Below are positions 1-9,764 of a stretch of 64,000 bases of DNA, one piece after another (position 1 is the stretch's first letter; every line of letters starts with the position of its first letter). A program made the position numbers and the translations under genes. The DNA lies in assembly GCF_013410775.1 (NCBI RefSeq), contig NZ_JACCFH010000001.1, positions 2,542,001 to 2,606,000 of the forward strand, in the 5' to 3' direction. The notes beneath the pieces are model-generated. The model was not told the origin of the DNA and searched no databases. It saw only the letters and a list, made by a program, of their open reading frames with translations. Origin of the DNA: Sphaerotilus montanus (GTDB lineage: Bacteria; Pseudomonadota; Gammaproteobacteria; Burkholderiales; Burkholderiaceae_C).

Positions 1-193
1 CGAACGCCGCGCCGACGCCGACCCGGCGCGGCTGGTGCACGTTCCAGAACACGAGGGCGAGCGCGATGAAGTCGGGCATGGCCGGCTGGCGCCCGATCGG
101 CACCAGGTTCAGGGCCAGTGCGACGAGCAGCGTGGCCCACATGAACCACGGGTTCACCGGCAGCAGCAGTTGATCGGCCGAACGGGGCATCAT
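1..193 (-). CDS. mreD: MreD, rod-shape determining membrane protein (N-terminal part only)
   Basis: The reading frame starts at ATG 193 and runs off the left edge of the window, giving about 64 residues that begin MMPRSADQLLLP. A hydrophobic segment (MWATLLVALALNLVP) and a second starting hydrophobic stretch (DFIALALVFW) fit the first membrane helices of MreD, the integral membrane partner of MreC in the elongasome that guides lateral wall synthesis. It starts 13 bases after the mreC stop on the same strand, so it is the third gene of an mreB-mreC-mreD operon. The call rests mainly on this position plus the hydrophobic N-terminus; the rest of the protein is outside the window. Confidence 0.85.
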   Translation of the reverse strand, partial: MMPRSADQLLLPVNPWFMWATLLVALALNLVPIGRQPAMPDFIALALVFWNVHQPRRVGVGAAF

Positions 194-206
194 GGCGTCA
201 CGGCCC

Positions 207-1163
207 TCACTCCTTGTCCTTGCGCACGGCCTTGGCCCCGGGTTTGGCGGCCGGGCTGTCCTTGCCGTGGACCGGCAGTGCGGCGTCGGCCGGGGTCGGC
301 TTGGGGAGTTGCTGGGTGCTCATGGGTTCGAGCACCAGCACATGCCGCACGCTGTCCGGCTTGGTGGCCGGTGTCAGGGCGATCTTGGCGAAATCGGACT
401 GGGTCCGCCGGTCCAGCCGGCTCACCTTCGCGACGGGCATGCCCGGCGGGTACACCCCGTCCAGTCCGGAGGTCTGCAGGATGTCGCCGACCTGCACGTC
501 GGCGTTGGCTGCGACGAAACGCAGCTCCATGCTGTCCACCGACGGGTCGCCGAAGGCGACACCGCGCAGGCCGGTGCGGATGTTGTGGACCGGGATGGCC
601 GCGTTCTCGTCGATCACCAGGGTCACTTCCGCGGTCATGGGGTAGACCCGCGTCACCTGTCCCAGCACGCCCAGTTCGTTGATGACTGGCGAGCCGTGTT
701 GCACGCCCTGGCTGCTGCCGCGGTCGATGATGATCTTGCGGGTGTAGGGATCGGGTGCGTCATAGAGCACTTCCGCGGCCCGTGTGCGCACGGACAGCCG
801 CGCACGCAGTTCCAGCAACGCGCGCAGCCGGGCGTTTTCCTGCAGCAGCTGGTCGGCCTGCAGCGAGCGCTCGGCCTGGCGGGTGAGTTCCGCACGGGCG
901 CGCTCGGTGGTCTGCTGGGCCTGGGCGATGCCGGAGAGGTAGTCGCCGACCGAGCCTGCGCCGCGCACCGGCACGAGCAGCGCCCGCTCGATCGGGTTGA
1001 GCAGCACGGCGGCGGCGGTGCGCAGCGGCGTGGTCAGCCCGACCCGGCTGTCCGCCGCCATCAGCAGCACCGACAGCGAGGCGAAGAACAGCAGCCGCGA
1101 CAGGGCCGACGGGCCCTGGCGGAAGAACGGTGGTGGAGAACGGTCCAGGGTGCCCAGTGGCAT
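207..1163 (-). CDS. mreC: MreC, rod-shape determining protein
   Basis: Periplasmic scaffold of the elongasome, linking MreB to the wall enzymes. The protein begins MPLGTLDRSPPPFFRQG, has a short cytoplasmic tail, one membrane helix (LSRLLFFASLSVLLMA), then a coiled coil around residues 75-110 and the beta-rich MreC domain with the family-like stretch IIIDRGSSQGVQHGSPVI. About 318 residues, normal for the family. The C-terminus is a Lys/Pro/Ala-rich tail typical of betaproteobacterial MreC. I chose ATG 1163 because it gives the usual short N-terminus; an in-frame TTG at 1178 would add five residues. It follows mreB by about 36 bases and precedes mreD by 13. Confidence 0.95.
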   Translation of the reverse strand: MPLGTLDRSPPPFFRQGPSALSRLLFFASLSVLLMAADSRVGLTTPLRTAAAVLLNPIERALLVPVRGAGSVGDYLSGIAQAQQTTERARAELTRQAERSLQADQLLQENARLRALLELRARLSVRTRAAEVLYDAPDPYTRKIIIDRGSSQGVQHGSPVINELGVLGQVTRVYPMTAEVTLVIDENAAIPVHNIRTGLRGVAFGDPSVDSMELRFVAANADVQVGDILQTSGLDGVYPPGMPVAKVSRLDRRTQSDFAKIALTPATKPDSVRHVLVLEPMSTQQLPKPTPADAALPVHGKDSPAAKPGAKAVRKDKE

Positions 1164-1199
1164 GTCAGCAGGCGCCAACCACGACCGTGGACGTCACGG

Positions 1200-2351
<1,152 letters not shown>

Positions 2352-2526
2352 TCAGTTGATCCAGAACCGACGGGTACATGAACAAAGGGCGGGTGATAAT
2401 ACCCCATGGCTTGCGGCGTGACCTTGTCCACACCGGGCCTGCCACTCCATGTCGGCGTCTGATGACCTCCCATGTAGGGGTCTTATCTGCGCCCAGTGCG
2501 CCCAATTCATTTCATAGTTCACACAA

Positions 2527-2826
2527 ATGGCACTCACGCCCCAGGATGTGAGCCGCATTGCCAATCTGGCGCGGCTTGAACTGAGCGAGGCCGAGCAGGC
2601 GAGTCTGCTGGGCGAGCTCAATGGCTTCTTCGACATCGTCGAGCGCATGCGTGCGGTCGACACCACCGGCGTGGCTCCGCTGTACACCCCGCTGTCGGCG
2701 GTGCAGGACGTCGTGCTGCGCCTGCGCGAGGACGCCGTGACCGAGCCCGACAACCGGGCCGCCAACCAGAAGAGCGCCCCGGCCGTCGAAGGCGGGCTGT
2801 TCCTGGTGCCGCGCGTGATCGAATGA
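2527..2826 (+). CDS. gatC: GatC, Asp/Glu-tRNA amidotransferase subunit C
   Basis: Small subunit of the GatCAB amidotransferase, which converts Glu-tRNA(Gln) and Asp-tRNA(Asn) to the amidated forms. The 99-residue protein begins [19 protein letters not shown], the standard GatC opening, and contains the conserved V.PL.TPL segment ([22 protein letters not shown] region) and the terminal FLVPRVIE. Its stop overlaps the gatA start as ATGA, so the two are translationally coupled. It is divergent from mreB; the 283 bases between contain no gene, and I could not fix a convincing promoter for either side. Confidence 0.96.
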   Translation: MALTPQDVSRIANLARLELSEAEQASLLGELNGFFDIVERMRAVDTTGVAPLYTPLSAVQDVVLRLREDAVTEPDNRAANQKSAPAVEGGLFLVPRVIE

Positions 2827-4349
2827 GTGCGAGTGAAACTGCCATGACCCTGTCGACTTCCCCCCTGCACGCCCTGGGCGTGGCCGACCTCTCGCGCTTG
2901 CTCGACCAGAAGCAGGTCTCCAGCGTCGAGCTGACCCGCCACCTGCTGGACCGCGTGGAGTCCCACGCCGCGCTGGGTGCCTTCCTGTCGGTCGACGCCG
3001 ATGTCGCGCTGGCCCAGGCCGCCGCGGCCGATGCCTGGCGCGCCCGCGGCGTGTCCGGCGCCGGCCACACGTTGCTGGGCGTGCCGATCGCGCACAAGGA
3101 CATCTTCGTCACCCGCGACTTCCCGAGCACCGCCGGCTCGAAGATGCTCGACGGCTACCGCAGCCCGTTCGATGCGACCGTGGTCAGCCGGCTGGCGTCG
3201 GCCGGCGCGGTGACGCTGGGCAAGCTCAACTGCGACGAGTTCGCGATGGGCGGCTCGAACGAGAACTCGGCCTACACCCCGGCCCGCAACCCGTGGAACA
3301 CCGACCGCATTCCCGGCGGCTCGTCCGGCGGCAGCGCGGTCGCGGTCGCGGCCCGGCTGATCCCGGCGGCCACCGGCACCGACACTGGCGGCTCCGTGCG
3401 CCAGCCGGCGTCGCTGACCGGCATCACCGGCATCAAGCCGACCTACGGCCGCTGCTCGCGCTACGGGATGATCGCCTTCGCGTCCAGTCTCGACCAGGCC
3501 GGCCCGATGGCGCGCTCGGCGCTCGACTGCGCCCACCTGCTGCAGGCCATGAGCGGCTTCGATCCGCGCGACGCCACCAGCGCCGAGCAGCCCGTGCCCG
3601 ACTTCGTCGCCGCGACCACCACGCTGCGCGAAGGCGCGACCGCGGAGCATCCACTCGCCGGCCTGCGCATCGGTCTGCCCAAGGAATTCTTTGGTGAGGG
3701 CGTGTCGGCCGACGTGCTGGCCGCGACCCGCGCCGCGCTGGCCGAACTGGAGAAGCTGGGCGCCACGCTGGTCGAGGTCAGCCTGCCGCGCACCGAGCTG
3801 TCGATCCCCGTGTACTACATCATTGCCCCGGCCGAGGCCAGCTCGAACCTGAGCCGCTTCGACGGCGTGCGCTACGGCCACCGGGCAGCGCAGTACAAGG
3901 ATCTGAATGACATGTACCGCAAGAGCCGCAGCGAAGGCTTCGGCACCGAGGTGAAGCGCCGGATCATGATCGGCGCCTACGTGCTCTCGCACGGCTACTA
4001 CGATGCCTACTACCTGCAGGCCCAGAAGCTGCGCCGCATGATCGCCGACGACTTCCAGGCCGCGTTCACGCAGTGCGACCTGATCGCCGGCCCGGTGTCG
4101 CCCAACGTGGCGCGCCCGATCGGCAGCCAGACCGACCCGGTGGCCGAGTACCTGGCCGACATCTTCACCTTGCCGGCCTCGCTGGCCGGGCTGCCGGGCA
4201 TCAGCGTGCCGGCCGGCTTCGGCGCGGGCGGTCTGCCGGTGGGCTTGCAACTGATCGGCAACTACTGGCAGGAAGGCGCGCTGCTGCACGCGGGCCATGC
4301 GCTGCAGCAGGCCACCGACTGGCACCAGCAGGCGCCCGCCGGCTACTGA
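2823..4349 (+). CDS. gatA: GatA, Asp/Glu-tRNA amidotransferase subunit A
   Basis: Glutaminase subunit of GatCAB, releasing ammonia from glutamine for the GatB kinase/transamidase. The amidase signature is intact: the Lys-cisSer-Ser triad is K92 ([10 protein letters not shown]), S167 (PGGSSGGSA) and S191 ([13 protein letters not shown]), with spacings equal to those of known GatA. Length 508 residues; ATG 2823 overlaps the gatC stop, though ATG 2844 ([12 protein letters not shown]) could also serve. gatB, which often follows gatA in relatives, is absent: the next gene is convergent and the two stop codons are only about 13 bases apart. Confidence 0.97.
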   Translation: MSASETAMTLSTSPLHALGVADLSRLLDQKQVSSVELTRHLLDRVESHAALGAFLSVDADVALAQAAAADAWRARGVSGAGHTLLGVPIAHKDIFVTRDFPSTAGSKMLDGYRSPFDATVVSRLASAGAVTLGKLNCDEFAMGGSNENSAYTPARNPWNTDRIPGGSSGGSAVAVAARLIPAATGTDTGGSVRQPASLTGITGIKPTYGRCSRYGMIAFASSLDQAGPMARSALDCAHLLQAMSGFDPRDATSAEQPVPDFVAATTTLREGATAEHPLAGLRIGLPKEFFGEGVSADVLAATRAALAELEKLGATLVEVSLPRTELSIPVYYIIAPAEASSNLSRFDGVRYGHRAAQYKDLNDMYRKSRSEGFGTEVKRRIMIGAYVLSHGYYDAYYLQAQKLRRMIADDFQAAFTQCDLIAGPVSPNVARPIGSQTDPVAEYLADIFTLPASLAGLPGISVPAGFGAGGLPVGLQLIGNYWQEGALLHAGHALQQATDWHQQAPAGY

Positions 4350-4353
4350 ATGC

Positions 4354-4375
4354 CAAGGCCCGTCAGCGGGCCTTG
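4354..4375. terminator. Bidirectional hairpin between gatA and the esterase gene
   Basis: A perfect 9-bp inverted repeat (CAAGGCCCG / CGGGCCTTG) with a 4-base TCAG loop lies right after the gatA stop and contains the stop codon of the convergent esterase gene in its loop. There is no long T-run on either side, so this is a probable shared transcription barrier and not a textbook intrinsic terminator. Confidence 0.6.
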
Positions 4376-5397
4376 CCCAGCGCGTCGACCATCGCCTTGA
4401 TGGCCGACATCTGCGGTCCCGCCTTCCACGCATAGGTCGGCCCCGTGTAGCCGAACCAGTCCCAGCAGCCCTGCGGATTGAACGGCACCGTCGAGGCGTT
4501 GACCTGCGGATAGAGCACCAGCATGCGGTTGTTCTCGGCCCATTCGTTGTAGCCGGTGTCGGCGATGAAGTTCTTGCCGACCTTCTCCGCCGACTGCGCG
4601 CAGCCGTGGATCGCGACGTGGACCTTGCAGGTCTGGCCGGCATCGCACGAAGGCGGCACGTACAGGAACGCCTCCTCCGCCATGCCGGTTCCAGCCGGTG
4701 CATAGGCGCGCTGGTTGAACGTCACCATGCGGCCGGCCAGGCTGCTGGCCTTGGGCTCCAGCTTGCCGTGGATGTGCGCCAGCAAGGCGCCGGACTGGTC
4801 GTAGCCCTGGCCGTTGATCTCGCAGTGGCTGATGTAGGGCGTGGCGTTGGCGTCGCAGGCGTTGCCGAAGGTCGGCGTGATCACCGCATGTCCGGCGGGC
4901 ACCTTGTTGACGTAGACCAGCTGGCTGGCGGGAACGCCGACCTGCTGGAAGAACGACACCGTGGCATTGACGGCCGGCTGCTTGACCACCGTGTCGCGCG
5001 TGCCGCTGAATACATAGACACGGCGCTTCTTCAGGTTGCCCAGCTTGTCGATCTGGCCGGTGGCCTCGAATTGCCGGGCTGCGTTCGCCATCAGGGTGGC
5101 GTTGGGGTAGACCAGCATCATCTGGCCCATGCAGATGCCGGTGTAGGCCATGTTGCCTGCGGCGCAGTAGTACGGACCACCGGCGATGATGCCGGCGCCC
5201 TTGAAGGTGGCGGAGTAGGCCACCTGCAACTGCGCGGCCATGAACGCACCCGATGACAGACCCGAGACCGAGAGCTCGGTGCGGTCGATCTGGAACCGGG
5301 GCAGTGGCTGGGGGGCTGTCCCGGAGGCGCGGGCGGTCGTGCCGGACAGCGCGGCGGCCAGCAGGAGGGCGGGGACGAAGAAACGGTGGCTCTGCAT
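4363..5397 (-). CDS. Secreted PHB depolymerase-like serine esterase
   Basis: Predicted extracytoplasmic alpha/beta hydrolase of the poly(3-hydroxybutyrate) depolymerase family. From ATG 5397, preceded by a good AGGAG site, there are 344 residues: a signal peptide (MQSHRFFVPALLLAAALS, cut near TTARASG), then the lipase box G46-L-S48-S-G50 close to the N-terminus, and a likely oxyanion-hole region VHVAIHGCAQS far toward the C-terminus. Lipase box before oxyanion hole is the order of type 2 (circularly permuted) depolymerase catalytic domains. Several Cys residues fit disulfides. No linker or substrate-binding domain is seen after the catalytic domain, so it may act on oligomers or periplasmic polymer. 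It is monocistronic and convergent with gatA. Confidence 0.85.
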   Translation of the reverse strand: MQSHRFFVPALLLAAALSGTTARASGTAPQPLPRFQIDRTELSVSGLSSGAFMAAQLQVAYSATFKGAGIIAGGPYYCAAGNMAYTGICMGQMMLVYPNATLMANAARQFEATGQIDKLGNLKKRRVYVFSGTRDTVVKQPAVNATVSFFQQVGVPASQLVYVNKVPAGHAVITPTFGNACDANATPYISHCEINGQGYDQSGALLAHIHGKLEPKASSLAGRMVTFNQRAYAPAGTGMAEEAFLYVPPSCDAGQTCKVHVAIHGCAQSAEKVGKNFIADTGYNEWAENNRMLVLYPQVNASTVPFNPQGCWDWFGYTGPTYAWKAGPQMSAIKAMVDALGKAR

Positions 5398-5568
5398 GGG
5401 GAACTCCTGACGTGGAGAATGCGAAAAACCGGAAATCGGCGTCCGTCTAGCGTAACCTGTCATGCTGCGCTGCAACATGAAGACGTCGCGCCCGAGCCAC
5501 ATCCGGCAGCCATCCTGCGGGCGGACCGTATGATGCGCGCCCCCTCGATCTTCGCCTCGCGTCCGCCC

Positions 5569-6864
5569 ATGTCAGCCATCCCCCAGTTCTGCGCGATTGA
5601 TTTCGGCACCTCGAATTCGGCGGTCGCCGTGCCCCGCAACGGCGAGATGGTGCTGGTGCCGCTGGAGGAGGGCGCCACCACCATGCCGACCGCCACGTTC
5701 TACCTTGGCGAGGGGCCGGACCTGCAGAATCTGCCGCGGCTGGTCGGCCGTGCCGCAGTGGCGGCCTATGTCGAGGGCACCGAAGGGCGCCTGATGCGCT
5801 CGATGAAGAGCGTGCTGGGCTCGGCGCTGATGGCCCAGCACACCGATGTCGGTGGTGGCCGTTCCGTCAGCTTCGCCGAGGTGATCGCCAGCTATCTGCG
5901 CCACCTCAAGCGCTGCGCCGAGGCCCACGCCGGCCATGCGCTGACCGCCGTGGTGATGGGCCGCCCGGTGTTCTTCGTCGACGACGACCCGGTGCGCGAT
6001 GCACAGGCGCAGGCCTCGCTGGAGGAGGCGGCGCGGGCCGCCGGCTTCGAGGAGGTCCGGTTCCAGTTCGAGCCGCTGGCGGCGGCGTTCGACTACGAGT
6101 CGCGCATCGATACCGACCAGCTGGTGCTGGTTGCCGACATCGGCGGTGGCACCTCCGACTTCTCGATCGTGCAGGTCGGACCGGGTCGCCGGGACCGCGT
6201 GGACCGGCATGGCGACGTGCTCGGCCACCACGGCATCCACATTGCTGGCACCGATTTCGACCGGCGCATCGAGCTGTGCAGCATCCTCAGCGAATTCGGT
6301 TTTGGTGCCATGGGGCCGTCGATCGGCGGACAGCCGGCGCGCGAGGTGCCCAGCCGCGTCTACCACGACCTGGCGACCTGGCACCTCATCAACAGCGTCT
6401 ACCGGCCGCAGCGCGTGCAGGAGTTGCGCGCGATGAAGATCAACTACGGCGATCTGCGCCACCACACCCGGCTGATGAGGGTGGTGAACGACCACCTGGG
6501 CCACGACCTGCTCGGCCGCGCCGAGATGGCCAAGATCGCGTCGGCCGCCGGCGATGAAGCCTGCATCGACCTGCGGCTGGTGGAGCGCGGGCTGTCCGTG
6601 ACGATGTCGCCCGCGCAGGCGCAGCGGGCCCTGGACGACGACATCGGCCGCATTGCCGCGGCCGCCCTCGACACGGTGCGTCTGGCCGGTCTGCAGACCG
6701 ATCAGATCGATGCGCTGTACTTCACCGGCGGCTCGACCGGCCTGCACCAGCTCACCGACCGGCTGGCCGCCGCGTTCCCCCGGGCGAAGGCCTTGCAGGG
6801 CGAGCGGCTCGCCAGCGTGGCCAGCGGGCTCGGTCTGGATGCCCGGCGCCGTTTCGGGCGCTGA
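5569..6864 (+). CDS. yegD: Hsp70-like chaperone of the YegD type
   Basis: About 431 residues containing only an actin/Hsp70 nucleotide-binding domain: phosphate 1 loop CAIDFGTSNSAVAV at the N-terminus, phosphate 2 loop VADIGGGTSDFSIVQVG near residue 190, and adenosine loop ALYFTGGSTGLHQL near residue 385. The substrate-binding domain of DnaK is missing, as in E. coli YegD, whose cellular role is not well defined. ATG 5569 (MSAIPQFCAIDFG) puts the first loop at the usual distance; ATGs at 5530 and 5533 would add 12-13 residues. It is convergent with the FecR-domain gene, 16 bases away. Confidence 0.9.
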   Translation: MSAIPQFCAIDFGTSNSAVAVPRNGEMVLVPLEEGATTMPTATFYLGEGPDLQNLPRLVGRAAVAAYVEGTEGRLMRSMKSVLGSALMAQHTDVGGGRSVSFAEVIASYLRHLKRCAEAHAGHALTAVVMGRPVFFVDDDPVRDAQAQASLEEAARAAGFEEVRFQFEPLAAAFDYESRIDTDQLVLVADIGGGTSDFSIVQVGPGRRDRVDRHGDVLGHHGIHIAGTDFDRRIELCSILSEFGFGAMGPSIGGQPAREVPSRVYHDLATWHLINSVYRPQRVQELRAMKINYGDLRHHTRLMRVVNDHLGHDLLGRAEMAKIASAAGDEACIDLRLVERGLSVTMSPAQAQRALDDDIGRIAAAALDTVRLAGLQTDQIDALYFTGGSTGLHQLTDRLAAAFPRAKALQGERLASVASGLGLDARRRFGR

Positions 6865-6880
6865 GCGACTCGATACGCGG

Positions 6881-7927
6881 TCAGAGCGCGCGCTGGGAGC
6901 GGGCTGGCGCGGAAGCCTGCGGGGCCGGCATGGACGGCGCGGCTTCATGCGCGCGCCGGTCCGGCCGTGGCGGTGGCGGGGCCATGTCGCGCGGTGGTGC
7001 CGGCAGCGGTGCCGGTGTCGCATTGCCCCAGCGCGGCTGGCGCTGCTCCCGTGGCTCTGGCGCCATCGGTGGCGCAGGTGTCCGCCACTGGCGCGGTGGC
7101 GGTTCGACCAGGATCGGTGCCGGCACCACGATCACGCGGGGTGGTGGGGAGAGCGGCGGCGGCGTGTCCCACGACGGGGCGGCTTGCCAGTGCCGGGGGC
7201 GCCGGTCGGCCCAGTCGTCCTCCGGTGGCGGACGGTCGTTGCCGGACGGTGTCATGGCCCAGGCTGCAAAGGCATCGGCCTGCGGGAAGCTGATCTGCCA
7301 CTGGCCGTTCCGGTCGCGCTCGGCCCGGCGCCCGGGCGGCAGCAGCAGCGTGCCTTCGTCGTTCTCGATGCGCAGTGCACTGCGCCAGGCGGTGGCGCTG
7401 CCCGCGTCGGGCAGGTTGCGCCGGTCCGGGGCATCGATGCGGAACAGGCCTGCGCCGTGCGGCTGGTGCCGGCCGACGGGCGTGTCCACCTGCCAGCGCC
7501 AGGCGGTTTCGGGCTGGCGCAGGTCCAGCACCAGGCCGCCCCGGTCCAGGTCCAGCTCGACCGCCTCCGGATCCAGGCGGCGCAGCACCAGTTCGCTCTT
7601 CTCGTCGAGTTTCAGCCGGTTCGGGCCGAACCCGATCACCAGACGGCTGTTCCAGCCGGTCTGCAGCCGATCGCCTTCGCGGATGCCGACCAGCCGCAGC
7701 CGGGTACTCTCGCCGATCTCGATCAGATCGCCGTCCGCGCGTTGCAGCCGCAGGCGGCCTTCCAGCCGGGTGATGGTGCCGGCCCGGTGGCCGTTGTCCT
7801 GGTGCCATGCGGGGCTTTCGGCCTGTACCGGCGTGCTGACGCCCAGCAGCGGCGTCGAGACCATCAGGGCCGCGATCAGCAGTGATACCGGCCCCCGAGG
7901 GGTCGAGCGGTGCAGACGCAGAAACAT
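6881..7927 (-). CDS. Exported FecR-domain protein with proline-rich C-terminus
   Basis: 348 residues. Signal peptide (GPVSLLIAALMVSTPLLG, cut after VQAES), then a FecR-like region at residues 45-150 with the typical pattern of a first strand GTITRLEGRLRLQRADG followed by G.STRLRLVGIREGDRLQTGWNSRLVIGF. The last 120 residues are very rich in Pro, Arg and Ala and look disordered. Unlike true FecR anti-sigma regulators, there is no adjacent ECF sigma factor or TonB receptor and no cytoplasmic domain, so it is more likely an envelope-located FecR-fold protein of unknown role. The family call is good, the function is not known. Confidence 0.75.
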   Translation of the reverse strand: MFLRLHRSTPRGPVSLLIAALMVSTPLLGVSTPVQAESPAWHQDNGHRAGTITRLEGRLRLQRADGDLIEIGESTRLRLVGIREGDRLQTGWNSRLVIGFGPNRLKLDEKSELVLRRLDPEAVELDLDRGGLVLDLRQPETAWRWQVDTPVGRHQPHGAGLFRIDAPDRRNLPDAGSATAWRSALRIENDEGTLLLPPGRRAERDRNGQWQISFPQADAFAAWAMTPSGNDRPPPEDDWADRRPRHWQAAPSWDTPPPLSPPPRVIVVPAPILVEPPPRQWRTPAPPMAPEPREQRQPRWGNATPAPLPAPPRDMAPPPPRPDRRAHEAAPSMPAPQASAPARSQRAL

Positions 7928-8180
7928 GGCGGACTCCGTGGACAGTGCGAATGGATCTGCAACGGATCAACCCCGGTCATGGACGACGTGGGCGGGTGCT
8001 GCCGGCGCAGTCCGATAACCCCGCCGTGCTTGAATCGAGAAAAACGGACGTCCGTTGCCACCTTTTCCGGCGGCCGTGCGGGCCTGTTATGGCCGCTGCG
8101 GCCCGAAGGTTTGTCAAAGTTCACGAATCGGGGCGGGCTGGCTCAGCCGGTGATCTTGGCGCGCCGCAGAGTGGCAAAGC

Positions 8181-8203
8181 CTAAGTGCTTCATTTGTATG
8201 GCT
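8181..8203 (+). repeat. First copy of a 23-bp imperfect tandem element upstream of mraZ
   Basis: Begins CTAAGTGCTT and ends TGGCT. It matches the element at 8241-8263 at 18 of 23 positions, and the two copies start exactly 60 bp apart. The stretch is AT-rich for this genome and lies about 100 bp upstream of the likely mraZ promoter. It looks like a regulatory site for an unknown factor or a duplicated promoter segment. Confidence 0.55.
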
Positions 8204-8240
8204 TTTTTCCAATTCCTGTGAAAGTGGATGCAGGGGCTAT

Positions 8241-8263
8241 CTAAGTACTTGATTTCATTGGCT
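8241..8263 (+). repeat. Second copy of the 23-bp imperfect tandem element upstream of mraZ
   Basis: Begins CTAAGTACTT and ends TGGCT; 18 of 23 bases match the copy at 8181-8203. It ends 17 bp before the -35 hexamer at 8281, a position from which an activator could contact RNA polymerase. The remainder of the 411-bp gap between the FecR gene and mraZ shows no gene. Confidence 0.55.
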
Positions 8264-8280
8264 ATTCCCCTATGGCTTTC

Positions 8281-8310
8281 TTGACCCCCCCGCAATTTCT
8301 CCGCTACAGT
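8281..8310 (+). promoter_or_regulatory. Likely sigma-70 promoter of the dcw cluster
   Basis: TTGACC at 8281-8286 and TACAGT at 8305-8310 with an 18-bp spacer. The expected start of transcription near 8317 leaves a leader of only about 20 bases before the GTG at 8339, and rules out the GTG at 8309 as a translation start. Confidence 0.55.
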
Positions 8311-8344
8311 GGGAGATCGTGTTGATTTGTGGGTATTCGTGGCC
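8310..8344 (+). promoter_or_regulatory. MraZ-box-like 10-bp phased TGGG repeats
   Basis: Four pentamers starting TG occur at exact 10-bp steps: TGGGA 8310, TGTTG 8320, TGGGT 8330 and TGGCC 8340. MraZ is known to repress the dcw operon by binding direct repeats of the TGGGN type with 5-bp spacers just downstream of the promoter. Position and phasing match, though the second and fourth boxes are weak and the last overlaps the start codon. Confidence 0.5.
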
Positions 8345-8779
8345 GGTTTTCATTTCCAGGGGACTTCAGCGCTCGCGCTGGACGCCAAGGGGCGCCTGAG
8401 CGTTCCCGCGCGCCAGCGAGACGTGCTGCGTGCGATCCCGGAAGACCGCCTGACGCTCACGCGGCATCCCGATGGATGCCTGATGGTGTTTCCTCGAACG
8501 GTCTGGGATGCGTTCCGCGCCCGCCTCGAGTCGCTGCCGCTGTCGGCCAGTGGCTGGAAGCGCCTTCTGCTCGGCAGCGCCATGGATGTCGATCTGGACA
8601 GTGCTTCCCGCGTGCTGATTTCCCCGGAGTTGCGCGCCGCCGCCGCGCTCGGTCGCGAGGTGCTGCTCATCGGCATGGGCCAGCACCTCGAACTCTGGGA
8701 TGTGCAACGTCATTCGGCGGCCGAGGCCGCCCTTCTGCAGCAGCCCGTGCCAGCGCTGCTGCAGGACTTCAGTTTCTGA
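8339..8779 (+). CDS. mraZ: MraZ, transcriptional regulator of the dcw cluster
   Basis: AbrB-like DNA-binding protein, normally a ring-forming repressor of its own operon. Two MraZ/AbrB half-repeats are visible: [23 protein letters not shown] near the N-terminus and the second around [21 protein letters not shown], both with the expected D.(K/S)GR-(L/V) core. The start is uncertain. GTG 8339 gives 146 residues and lies downstream of the predicted promoter; TTG 8327 is 12 bases behind the GGGAG of 8311-8315 and would add four residues. The mRNA leader is very short. First gene of the cluster, 10 bases before rsmH. Confidence 0.93.
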   Translation: MAGFHFQGTSALALDAKGRLSVPARQRDVLRAIPEDRLTLTRHPDGCLMVFPRTVWDAFRARLESLPLSASGWKRLLLGSAMDVDLDSASRVLISPELRAAAALGREVLLIGMGQHLELWDVQRHSAAEAALLQQPVPALLQDFSF

Positions 8780-8789
8780 TTCCCCCTCC

Positions 8790-9764
8790 ATGGTCCAAGA
8801 CGACGCAGTACCCCGACAGCACCGCACCGTGCTGCTTCATGAAGCAGTGGACGCGCTGGTACACCGACCGGACGGCACCTACGTGGACGGCACGTTCGGT
8901 CGTGGCGGCCATTCGCGCCTGATCCTGTCGCGGCTGTCGCCCGAGGGCCGCCTGCTGGCGATCGACCGCGACCCGGAGGCCGTGGCCCACGCGACGCAGG
9001 GCGAGTCCGGCATCGCCGACCCGCGCTTCTCGATCGACCACAACCGGTTCGCCGACTATCCGGCCGTGATGGCCCGCCACGGCGTGGCGCAGCTGGACGG
9101 CCTGCTGCTCGACATCGGTGTCTCCTCGCCGCAGATCGATGACCCTGCGCGCGGCTTCAGCTTCCGCCACGATGGCCCGCTCGACATGCGGATGGACCCG
9201 ACCCGCGGCCAGAGTGCCGCCGAGTTTCTCGCCACCGCACCCAAGGAGCGCATCGCCGAGGTCGTGCGCGACTACGGCGAGGAGCGCTTCGCCCCGGCCA
9301 TCGCACGTGCCGTGGTGGCGCGGCGCGAGGCGGGCCACGTCCTGCAGCGCACCAGCGAACTGGCCGAGCTGCTCGCCAGCGTGGTGCGCACCCGCGAGCG
9401 TGGCCAGGATCCGGCCACGCGCACCTTCCAGGCGCTGCGCATCCTCGTCAACGGCGAGCTGGACGAACTGGAGCAGGCGCTGGAGGCCTCGCTGGCCGCG
9501 CTCAAGCCGGGCGGGCGGCTGGCGGTGATCAGCTTCCATTCGCTCGAAGACCGCATCGTCAAGACCTTCATCAACCGCCACTCGCGCGAGGAGTTCGACC
9601 GGCGCGCGCCGTTTGCCGAACCCAAGCCGGCGCTGTTCAACGCGCTGGCCCGCATCAAGCCGTCCGACGAGGAAGTCAGCGGCAATGGCCGCTCGCGCTC
9701 GGCGGTGCTGCGGGTGGCCGAGCGAACCGACGTCGCGCTGCCGCCGGTGTGGACGCGCCCATGA
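8790..9764 (+). CDS. rsmH: RsmH (MraW), 16S rRNA C1402 N4-methyltransferase
   Basis: Uses S-adenosylmethionine to methylate N4 of C1402 in 16S rRNA. The 324-residue protein starts [20 protein letters not shown], and shows the SAM-binding stretch [12 protein letters not shown], the catalytic-region motif [21 protein letters not shown], and the C-terminal [12 protein letters not shown] typical of the family. ATG 8790 is the only sensible start before the conserved HRTVLL. Second gene of the dcw cluster; its stop overlaps the ftsL start as ATGA. Confidence 0.97.
   Translation: MVQDDAVPRQHRTVLLHEAVDALVHRPDGTYVDGTFGRGGHSRLILSRLSPEGRLLAIDRDPEAVAHATQGESGIADPRFSIDHNRFADYPAVMARHGVAQLDGLLLDIGVSSPQIDDPARGFSFRHDGPLDMRMDPTRGQSAAEFLATAPKERIAEVVRDYGEERFAPAIARAVVARREAGHVLQRTSELAELLASVVRTRERGQDPATRTFQALRILVNGELDELEQALEASLAALKPGGRLAVISFHSLEDRIVKTFINRHSREEFDRRAPFAEPKPALFNALARIKPSDEEVSGNGRSRSAVLRVAERTDVALPPVWTRP

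Noticed and set aside
8309-8338. GTG at 8309 as the mraZ start
   Set aside because: It overlaps the -10 hexamer of the likely promoter and would require transcription to begin inside the codon.
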